Shown one piece after another: positions 47,482 through 59,400 of a stretch of 64,000 nucleotides of DNA. Below the pieces are notes generated by a model. It was not told where the DNA came from, made no database searches, and saw nothing but the letters and a program-made list of their open reading frames with translations. The DNA comes from Micrasema longulum (taxonomy: Eukaryota; Arthropoda; Insecta; Trichoptera; Brachycentridae): the NCBI GenBank assembly GCA_022494885.1, contig JAGVSM010002437.1, positions 49,058 to 113,057 on the forward strand. The letters are read 5' to 3'. Position numbers and translations under genes: made by a program. How positions within the stretch are numbered: position 1 is the stretch's first letter; each line of letters opens with the position of its first letter.

Positions 47482-50400
47482 GTGAGTATCATTATGTTTT
47501 TATGCAATTTATTTCATTTTGTTTTCGCGGTGAAAAGACCCAATTTAAAAATACCTAATATCTCTTTTGCAACAAGATTTTTCTTAGTGTTTTGTTTTGA
47601 AATTTATAATATATCCAATATTTACTATTTATAAATGTTTTATAGCTATTAAGAAAGTTGTTTTTCTCAAAACTGAAGTTCAGTTTATTTCACCGCCAAA
47701 ACAACAATTTATTCATATCTATATGAAAGTGTACAACCAGTTCCGGTCGCTAGATTGTAGTTCACCTACCATGTTGTATACTTGAAATATTTAATAAATC
47801 ATGTCTCCGGACTGGCGCCTTAAGCGTAAGAATGAGTTTTGCTTGCAAGAGAGCTTCTACCTTATTAGGAGATGACGGAATAATACTATCTTGATGCTTC
47901 GATGTGTATTTATGACATGTTTATTTATGACATACAGAATCGATAATAAAGTGCAAGAGTGATAGCGAGAACTGCCAACCGTTAACTTATATAACTAATC
48001 CACCGACTTATTACTGAACCAAACCACTGACCGCTTGTAGTAAGGGCATGGGTTTTATGTTAGTTGTCTTTATTATTCTCTCTTCTTCCGAGTGGGTGAT
48101 TGAGGTCTATTCTATTTCCCTGACTGTCAGCAATTTGATATCAGTAATTTAGATGTTTTAATATTTGATTATTTACACACAGGAAATGTATGATTCACCT
48201 TTTGCACTGTACTTTGGACAATAGTAGGTCAAGCGACAGTAAGCATTGCTTTCCGGGTGAGTTCCACAAAAGTATGTAGGATAGAATAGAATACTTCGAT
48301 GTAACAGGTGATCGATCAATTGCACCATCAGGTGCCGACATGGGTATAATGATTATAATTTTTGTATTCAGATCTCGAACAGCTATAGCGCACAGAATAC
48401 GGCCACAGAATTCAACTCTCTGGCTGACAGGCTCAGTGCCCTCGGCGACAAGGACACAGCCCTCCAGGAGCCCTCGGCCGGGGGCTGGGGCGCGTGGGGC
48501 GGATGGGGAGCGAGCCTCCTGTCCTCCGGAGTCTCGCAACTCACGTCACACGTATCACAGGTAATCCAACTATATCACTCGAAGTTTTAGAACTGTAAAA
48601 AGGTCAAAAAGATTTAAGAAAATAAAATTTATCGTATATGTATCGTTTTTTTGGGTGATCCTTTGCAGGTTGAATTCGTTCTGACATTTTGGCTACCGTT
48701 GCAGGAGCCATCTTCTGGCTAAACTATGTGTTGTGAAAAAAAAAATGGTTTATGTACTGCGACACGGTATAAACTACTAGTACATAAACACATCATTTTT
48801 TCTACACAACAAATATTTTACTCTGAAGATGGCTTGATGACAACAGCAGCCAACCTACATGGGATAAAAAAGACGATAGAATAGTGAAGGTGAAAATCTA
48901 TGCACCTATTTAAAATTGATCATTAATTTGTTTTTTCAACACCATCTGAAATACTTCAAAATTTTAAACAGAATAACAATACAAACATTCGTGTAGCGGA
49001 ACTTCATTAAATGAACTAAAATATTCGCACTCAGTTAATTGAGAAACAAATCTAAACTAAGAAGTTTGATTGATACGTTATTTCAAAATTAGTTTTATCA
49101 AGAAATATTGACCAAAACATCAGTATTATGTTCAAACACATGTTTTATTATAAAAAAGTGCTTTGCAACTAATATTGTTCACAAAATTGTAAAACCTAAA
49201 TCATTTTGTTTTTATTTTTAATCTTTTAAAACCATATATAAGTAAATATACCAATGAAATAATAAAAGATACAAAAACATATTATTAAACACTGTAATTA
49301 AAGGGCGGTGCTATTTGTCATTATTTTTAATTATTGTTAATATTAAGTATTTAAAATTACATATTAACACACAAAACAGATCTTGTAAATGCAATTTTTA
49401 TTATATGATGACTTAATTGAAATTTATTTTAATGTATTCTCCTGAATCTTTTTTTTTTTTAGGGATTTAACACAGTGTCTAATGTAATAGAATCAGGAAT
49501 GGGGGCTCCAGATCCAGAAGAGCTGGTGAGGATACAAAAAGCGTCAAGAGAGAAACTTGAGATGGAGCAACAGACGAAGGATCCCAGTAAGCTGATGTCA
49601 GAATCAGCCGTTGAAGATTCCGGAGTGTTTCAATTTGGAAAATTGGTCTCCAGTGTTACCAAACTTGTTGAAACCACAGGTATTTTTTTTTCACTATTAT
49701 AAACCGCACAACTCTATAGCTATGGTTTCCTAAGAGAGCGGTGCCGTCGTTTAGCTGTCGTCATGCAGCGGTAGATGACGTTATTAAAACGTCTGTATAA
49801 ACCAGATAGCTCAGGTTTTCTTGAGAGGTTGAATGGTTGAAGGTTGAAAAAAATATGAATAATTTGAAATTTGCACCAAACCTTAAAATGAACACCCTGT
49901 AGCATGATTTTTAAACATCTCACTCTCCTGAGAACTATAGTTTTCGACTTCCTAAGACTCTTCATCTTCCATATATACCTTCTCATAATGCTAAGTATGT
50001 TTGAAATGACAATTTTCCGCCACAGTACGTCATAGTTTCAGTTTAGGTGATCACAGGTGCTAGATAACTGTACCGCTCTTTTTAAGTTGACATCTCTGGT
50101 CGCCGTTAAAACGGCCATCTTGTTACACCCACCGGATTACGGCATATCATGGCTGATAGATAGCGACATTGCTTTCTTAGGAAACCATAACTTATGTCAA
50201 AATATGAAAAACTTGTACATTTTGTGAATTAATTCATTAAAATTGTGTAGAACATAATATTATATGTTTCAATTTTAGTTTGTCAGTTGACCTGGTCAAT
50301 TATATATAATTATTCAATTATATTGACCAGTCAAACTGGTCAATATAATTGAATAATTAATCAGTTCGGCGGTTTTTTTAAAAAATAATGAATCAATTGA

Positions 50401-53400
50401 CTATCAAATTAAGCCTAATTTTTTTTATGCATCGTATTAATATTGTTGTGATTTTTTAAATTTTGTTAAATTAAAAATCCTAACTGAAACTTCAAAATTA
50501 CACCGCCCGCGATGTCACAAATTCAGGTCGGTGAGTTTTTCTGACAGTTAAATGATCTAATTTTTACCGCATTTAAGAAAACGTTTTTTTATTCAATTAT
50601 TCGTAGCACTGATTTTCTTAATTATGAAATGAATGCTTACATGTAATATTGAATTATAAATAATTCTTAGGGACCTGTTCTTTGTCATATTGAAATATAA
50701 ATTATTCTTAGAGACCTGTTCTTTGTCCCTAAGAATGATTTATATTTCAATATTACCGTTTAATAAATGAATTATTTGTAGGAACTGCTGTGGTATCTGG
50801 AGGTTTGGACACGTTAGAAGAGATCGGTAAAAGGACTATGAGAGTGATACAGGGAGACGAACCAGGGGGGCGAGTCAAACTTTCCACTCTGCTGAGAGAA
50901 GCCAGGGACTATGCCGATGAAATGCCTCCCAAGTCTGATGACGGAGACAAGAAAGTCCTCAAAAAGGCACCTAAATTTGAAGCTCTCTTTGACGATTTCC
51001 AAGGTATTGACATCACTTTCAGAATATTTTTTAACCATTTTCTGGATTTTGTCTTTTTTGAAAATGAGATTTTTCTTTTGTGTAGTTAGTGATCAGCGAG
51101 TTCGCCTTCCATGCAAGAGGTTCGATTCCCGACATGCTTGACATGAAATATTTATTTGGAAAGGTGTCTTTACACTAGAATATTTCATTGTCCCTGGATT
51201 GGCACCTGAAGCGTAAGATTAATCATCTTACCTTCATGTAACAAAAATGATCAAGATACGCTGCGATTGGTGTAATAATCCAGTGTCGTATACATTAATC
51301 AGCGCGGAAAGGGAATAAAGAAGAAGATTTTTCAGATCACAATTATTTGTTAAAAGTTCATCACCATCGTTTCCTTATTAACCTTTTCCTCACTAACCAT
51401 CCAAAAATTACACATGATCCGAAAGGGTGGACCAAACGACCTCAGCGCCTTTTTGTATATGGCATCACGAGAATAAAAAGTGGGAAGTGTTTATGATCGT
51501 GCAAAAATTAATTCATGTTTTCACGTATAAATATTTCACTCATTCGTGTATTTTATTCATTTTTGCTAGTTTGCCGAATGCCAATGTACATAAAGTGAAC
51601 TCGACCCTTGTTTTATTTATGTCTTTTTTTTGTTTTAATATTAAACAATTTGAAAATTTAAAAACAAAAACAGGAAAATGCTTCTTTCTGTTATTTTCAC
51701 GATTGCAAAAAATATAGGGCAAATATCTTAAATAATACTGGAGTTATTGAATTAAAATCGGTCTATGGGGAATTCGAATCCCCCCCCCCCCCTTCGGTCC
51801 GGCTAGGTTAATATATTATTTTGACCATTTTTTATTTTATTTAGTATAATTTTATTTATACGCCTGCATAACACCTATTCTCCTCTACAGACACGAATCG
51901 TAACCCCTCACTGGGGCCCCAAACAACAAAATACCAAGTTTTGAGAGTAGATGTCTCAGAAGAATCTTGGGTGTGCGGTGGTTTGACTTTGTAAGGAACG
52001 AAGTAATAAGAGAACACACGCAGCAAACTCCAGTGATAGCTGTTATCAAACGGAGGCAATACGGCTGGCTTGGCCTTGTACTGCGGATGCCTCCTGAGAG
52101 CCTCAATCGGGCTTGCCTACTTTGCAAGGCATCAGGTTTTCGATGTCCTGGACATTTGCCACTGACTGTTCGTTGGCAGCTTATATCAGAACTACTGGAC
52201 ACGCACGCGACTTGGGAGGACGCACGGATGCTGGCAGCTGACAGATATGCCTGGAGGATCTGTGTGGACACCATATGCTCCAGCTAGGGAGCGGACATGG
52301 AATGATGAATATTATTATATTAATATTTAGCATATGCATGTACATACATGCAAATTGCAACGCGCGGTGATCTTATGAGCATCTGCATGTGTAAAATGGG
52401 ACAGCGCGTTACAAATGGCACCCAACGGGAGCGAAAGCAAACGCGGGGCTAGATGCTGTACTTTTTTTGACTCGTTACAACATGTTAAAAGAAAAACTTC
52501 TTTTTTTTTAAACTTTTTATTTTGCGCGTATTGATTTAATTTTTCCTTGTAAGAAACAACTGTGATATGATGTATATATGGAGGATGCTTATCATCCTGC
52601 ATTGCTTTTTCAGTACAAAGTTAAATCTCTAAACACACGCACCGCCGTTCCCATAACGCATATAACATCGGAAAGGGGATGGGATTTTACTAAAGGTGAT
52701 TTCCGCTCCCTTTACGACTCCTTTTTTAATGCTGATTGGGACGGCATAATAGATTTAACTGATGTTAATGAGGCTGTTCATTATTTTTATAACACTGTTT
52801 ACAATTGTTTAGATATGTGCTTTCCGAGGAAACCCCCGGCTGTGAGTAACAGGAGATATCCGAGGTGGTTTTCTCGTGATATTATCAGTGACATCAGAAA
52901 AAAACACGGATACCACAAAAAGTGGAAGTCTTCTGGTGATCCATACTACTACTCTCTTTTTAGTAATCTTCGAACCGAGGTTAAACAGAAAAGAAATGCA
53001 GCCTTTGACTTTTATATTTCCGATATCGAATCAAATATCTTGCGAAATCCCAGTGACTTTTGGAGATATATTGGCTCTAAGCGCCGGGATGGAGGGATCA
53101 TGGACTCCATGACCTGGAAATGTTAAGACGTTCGAAATGTGGATATTGTGAATGCTTTTGCTAGTAATTTTAAATCTGTTTACTGTTCTACTCCGAATAA
53201 AGAGGTGCATCTAAATAAACAAAGTTCGTCTCAAGGCTCGCAAAATATTTCAATAGATTATTTCAGCGAAACTGATGTCTTCAAATCTATTAGTTCTTTA
53301 AAGAACACTTGTTCACTTGGTCCCGATTTTGTTCCAACCGCTGTGCTGAAGAGTTGTGTACACATTTTCAAAAAACCACTAACTGTATTTTCAATCTGTC

Positions 53401-56400
53401 CTTAAAAACAGGTGTCTTTCCGGAGTTATGGAAGATCTCCAAAATTTCTCCAGTGTTTAAAAAAGGGAATAAAACATGTATCGAAAACTATAGGCCGGTG
53501 GCAATTTTATCTGCTCCTGCAAAGGCATTTGAATGGTTGATATATCATTTTGTCTATCCCCAATTAGAACCATTCATATCAAACGAACAACATGGATTTC
53601 GGCCTGGGCGTTCAACCAATACAAATTTGATGGTGTTTACGAATTTTGTCACTAAGTCACTCGACAAAGGTGCTCAAGTAGACTGTTCGTACAACGATTT
53701 TTCCAAAGCGTTTGATAAGGTAGATCACCAACTTTTGCTTCTGAAACTTCAGAGGATTGGCTTTAGCGACATTCTTCTGAAGCTATTCACAAATTATCTT
53801 ACAGATCGTAAGCAATATGTGTCATATGGACTGTATCAATCTGAAACATTTAATACCTCTTCAGGGGTTCCTCAAGGATCTAATTTGGGACCATTGTTAT
53901 TTTTAATCTTTATAAATGATATTGGTAAAGTCATAAAATTTTGTAATTTTCTCTTATTTGCTGACGACCTAAAAATTTTTTTGTGAAATACTGACTTCTT
54001 CTGATTGTATTAAACTTCAGTGTGACATTCAAAATATAATTCAATGGAGCAAACAAAACAAATTGTTCTTCAATGTTTCCAAATGTTTTGTAATGGCATA
54101 CACAAGAGCATCCAAAACAATATACTATCGTTATCTCATGGACGGAGTAAGACTTGAAAGGGTTTCAACGTCCAGAGATCTCGGGGTGTTGTTTGATGCT
54201 CAGTTATCTTTTAATCTTCATATAGTTAATCTATGTAATGACTCCCTTAAAATGCTTGGTTTTGTTCTTAGAAATGCCAAGATCTTTTCTAACACTCAGA
54301 TTATGAAGGACATTGTATAATTCCTTGGTAAGAAGTCGTTTGGAGTTTAGTTCCATTATTTGGTCGCCACATGAGACTCGATACTCTTTGATGGTGGAGA
54401 GAGTGCAGAAAAAATTTCTGCGCTATCTGTACCTAAAAGAGTGTGGATATTATCCTTGGCTCTTCCCAACTGACTTTTTACTGGGGATGCTAGGCTATCA
54501 GTCATTATGGAGGAGGAGGGACGTTCATTTGGGTGTTCACTTTTTTCAGGTGATCGGTGGTCGCATACATAACTCAAAAATTCTGATGGATGTAGGTCTG
54601 TTCGTACCTGATAACTATCTTCGACAAAGACAGCATCGATTGTTTTACCTACCGCGATGCAGAACCAACCTGCCAATGGTTATGCCGGTTGGTAGAACAA
54701 TCTTGCTACTTAATTGCATCGCCTCGGATGTCGACATATTTCACGACAGTGGGCCTTCCCTTAGGAAAGCACTTTCTAACATTTAATTTTTCTTTTTACA
54801 TTTTGTTATATTATTTTAATAACATAATTATCTACTGTAATTTGTGATTTATTATTGTATTTAGAATGAATTGGGTCTTTTTCTGTAATGTTCTAAATAT
54901 CTGAATAAATAAATGAAATGAAATGAAATAAAATAAATGAAATATATTGCATTTCATTTACTTTGTATTTGAAATATTTATTTCTTCTTAATGTATATTT
55001 TTATGTATGGTATAAGGGCACTGTGTCCCCTGTGTATTGATAAATATTTTTTTTACATGAAGATGAGGTGATCGGCCTTACGCTTTAGGTGCCAGCCCAG
55101 GGATAGTGAAATATTGCAATGCCAGGGACCTCAAGCTTGGTTATAACGTGCCATCCACTACACTATGAGGCGAACTCATCTTCACTCAATTTCGTTTTTA
55201 GGATTAATCATCATCTTGTAAAATGAAAATTTAATTAAATAAAAATAATTTTATGGTCCTTTTTTTTCAAAGTTAAGATCAAAAAAATAAACCGCCTTGT
55301 TTCAGGACTGGTGCATTTGGAAGCTCTAGAAATGCTTTCTAAACAATGCGATGTGAAGATACAATCTCTACTTAATAACACACAAGGAAAGGAGTTGGTT
55401 GAACTAAAAGAGACATTGACGCAAGTTAAAGGTAAATTGTTCATCTTGATGTCCTTAATTAGCACAGACAATATTTTTGAATTTTTTTTTAAATTGAAAT
55501 TTATTTATAAACCCTTATGGATTACATTCATTTAGCAAAATTATTATTGTTAATGCTGTCAAAATGCGATCCCACAGGCGAATGTGTGGTAAAACGATAT
55601 GCACAAATGTCGAGATCCGTGAACTGTGTAAGGCTGAGACATGCATTATCGACAGAATCAAGAAAGGGGGGCTGCGTTGGTTTGGACATGTAGAGCGAAT
55701 GGACAGCGAAAGAACGGCTAAAATAATCTACAATGCGAAGGTTGATGGATGCTGAAAACACGGAAGACCGTGAAAGACATGTTACGATCGAGTCCATCAA
55801 ATACTTGAAGATGGACATGTCAAAAGTAGGAATAATCGGCGTGCGTGCATGAGAAGATGCATGAGTGTAGAGGAAGCGAGGTCTGTATGCAAAGATAGAG
55901 TGATATGGCGTTCTATCCACTCTGCCTATCCCTACGGAGAAGCGGCATGATGGTTTGTTGTTGTTGTTAATGATAATATTTTTAACATCTTTTGTAAAGG
56001 TTTTCTTTTGAGTCTTGAGTATTTTGTTTAGTTTTGTCTGGTTGTTTATTGTATAATTTCAGTCCCTGATTTATTAGTCTCGTCTGTCCTTGTCTCGTTA
56101 TTACGTTCCTCGATTTTATGTTTTCCCGCTTTCTACACCAAGATATTTAGGTCCCATTTTTTTCCATACATTCTCATTCAAATATTCCACCCAATCAACG
56201 TTTTTTACGTTTTTCATAACCCTGGTTTTACATTGAAAATTAAAAAACTATCTGTCAAAAGACAACGAGCCGCGCGCCGCCGCGTGAATGGAAGATAAAA
56301 TCGAGGTAAATAAAAAAATGTGTAAATTATTGTCTCTAACTAAATTCAAAGTAGGTGCAGCGTAATTGAACATTTTGTTTAAGTGTCTAATTTTGACATT

Positions 56401-59400
56401 TTACTAAATAGTGACATGCAGTTGACGCACGTTATAAACATAATGTGAAAAGAAGATAGTTTAAACAGTTATTATAAAAGTGTGAAACAGTTTTTCCGCG
56501 ATGTAAATGACAGTTGAAATTTTTTGGTGCCATACTAAAAAAAGTGATACCATATAAATAAAATTTCCCAATATTTAGGGAAAAAATCGTTGTATGCATT
56601 TTGTGCAAATTAAAAATTTTATTTTCGTGTTAAGTACGTACATAACATTATTTTAAAATGTTTTTTTTTCATTTAATAAAAATTAACACATTGTAGAATT
56701 GCTTGAAAAAATACAAAATATTTTTAACTATATCATTGGTAAATATAAATAATCCCCAATTATGACAGTTCTTACAATTTTTCTGCAGTATATTTAGTAT
56801 AGTCTAGTATAATAATTATATTTTTATGTAATTTAATTTTTTCTATACATTTTTAATTTCTTCACTTTAGCGTTTTCCTCAGTTTTACACTTTTTTTGTT
56901 GCTGCCTTGAAAAACGTAAAACAGGGGTTCTACTGAAATATTGTTCTGATATTCTGTATTGTGTCTACGTTTACTACAATTATTTTAAAGTTTTAGTTCT
57001 TCGTTTACAATTACATCAGTGGCTAATTTACAAATAAATTTTAAGGATTCTAGTTGAAAGAGTTCAGTTATATTTAATTGTTTTGTTTGTTTAAAGAACT
57101 TTTTAGTTGCTGTTTGATAAGGGAGGATACTACTTTATTTTGCAAAGATTCACTCGCCATTCTAAATTTGTGGATTTAAGTATCATCCCTCATCTTTTAT
57201 TTCTATAATAAACTATAATCAACTATCACCAAGAATTTTTGCTAGCAAACTTGAATATTTTATAATGAATTTATATAAGAAATCATTGATTATTTTAATT
57301 ATTGAAAAAAAAACACTGATAAAATTTAATTATTGTTGGAATCTTAACCCAATCCCAGCGGGAACTATCTTTAGACAGTCTGAAAAATCGTGCCCTGTAC
57401 GCGGCAACTGTCTTTAGACATTTTCGACTTTACAGGCTGATACTTCCTACAGGCTGATACTAGATGGCTTTTAGATTAGATTTAGATAGATTTTTACAGG
57501 CTGATACTAGATGGCCAAAAAATTTGTATCGAAATATTCCCTGAACATTTGTTGATGAGTGACATCTCTGAATAACTTCTAGTATTATATTTGTTTATAT
57601 TATAAAAGATTTTAATCAGAGCGGGCGAAAAAATGACCCAACAGTTTTTAAATTCCCGCTCTGCATGACCTCGCGCCGTATCTTGAGTGTCGTATTTCGT
57701 TGTCTCTATAGAACTGTGCGTTGATCGCGTTTTTGAATACATTGTGTTACTGTTGTACTGAAAACATGTAAGAAATGTATTTGTAATAATAACGACTTTA
57801 AATAATAACTACTATATTAATTACATCAAAAACCTCATTTTGTATAGTTCTTGTTTTGTATTTCTAAAAATATACATTATTTAAAAAATAATCATAATAT
57901 CTCAATATGTCAAACCGACGAAAATGATGAGTAGACTTGTGAAGGACAGATTTTAAAGTAATCTAGAATAGTCTTTCATTTTGAAAACGATATTCAAAAT
58001 ATTGTTGTTTCTATATATGCCACAGAAAACTCCGATATTAACGGACGATAAATTCACTTTTATTATTTTATATGTAGAATCCTAAAATTATAAGTATACT
58101 TATTTTTATTTTAACAATAAAAACAACATAAATATAAGTTTCCCTCCTCGCGCATCTTGAAATTTGAACCAATGCGATGTTAAAAAAATAAATAAATCAA
58201 TATTAGGACATAATATTAAATGAATTTTGAACAAATAATATTTTTGTTTGTTGAGCTATATTATAATCAAATGCGGTCAATATGTATAATCTTAGAACGT
58301 AAACACGAATAATTTCTGTGCTTAAGTGTCTCTGCGCTGTGTTCCATCAACACATTTATAAACATGAGTGAGTACCTATAGTATAATGCTAGCGCTCTGT
58401 TCAAAAATCGGTTAGAACGCTTTTATTTGAATGATTATTGATGTACTTTCTTTGTGTACACATAAAAACTTATTTGATTATTGAAGTTCAAGTATTTGGG
58501 AAGATAACTAAACGATAAATTATACGGATAAATGCCTTTGTCTCTTATAACTAGACGATTTAAAAATCTCATCCGTGATATTTAGCGCTTGAAAATATGC
58601 CGCCGCGTACGGGTGTCGACAAACGTAATCTATGCTTAGCGGTGAAAGAGTTAAATATAGTTTTGAAGTTCTTTCTTGTACCAATTTCCAGATATATGCG
58701 AACTTCCTGATCCTGATGACGAAGAAGACGACAGTGATGGAAAGCTGGATGTGGAAACCCTTAAATGTAAACTGCAGGAAGCAACTAAAGAATTAGGAGT
58801 TCCTCTCACCTTCGAAACTATTCTAAAGTTAGTATAGCAGATATATTTCATTTATTTTACTTCCAATATTATTATTTCTTTATTTCAACGTTTTGGACAT
58901 AATATAAATTGTACATTGGTGGATTTTTTGCCAAGTGGCAAGTTCTTCCAACCAATTGATAAAATAAAGGTGTTATTTAGATAATTTAAGTTTTCTTATT
59001 GCTCTAAAAAACATATCATTTATAAAGTACTAATGTTGCATCAATTTTTTTTTATTTATTATTACCTTGTTAAATATTAACCACTTTATTTTTATCTAAA
59101 ATTATTCTCAACTTTACTTTGTTATATTTATATTTAGAACATATGATTTTCTCATGTTAATTGTTATCTTATGTTATTTTCTCATGTTTTATTTAGAGAT
59201 GTTATGTTTTTTTTAAACTTTTTGTTTTTTTAATATTTCATGTTCACTAAATTGTTTAGTTTTAATTTTTCCCCTTATATTTCATATTAATGTACTCTAT
59301 AATTATTGTTCTCTGCTGTGATTATTTTTGTAAAATATTTTTTTGTAAAAAGTTCTTTGAACTGTTGATGCATAAATAAATAGTGAATTTAAATGCCTAA

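Noticed and set aside
47054..47507. Antisense open frames inside FAM114A exon 1
   Set aside because: They are shadows of the sense exon; the sense frame has the family features and splice borders.
51755..51810. SINE head beside the C homopolymer
   Set aside because: GGAATTCGAATCCC resembles a B box but is a palindrome and no A box or shared body was found.
52578..54786. Domesticated reverse transcriptase gene
   Set aside because: Frameshifts and stops split the frame, the endonuclease is missing and the 3' tail is repeat-like. It is a dead insertion.
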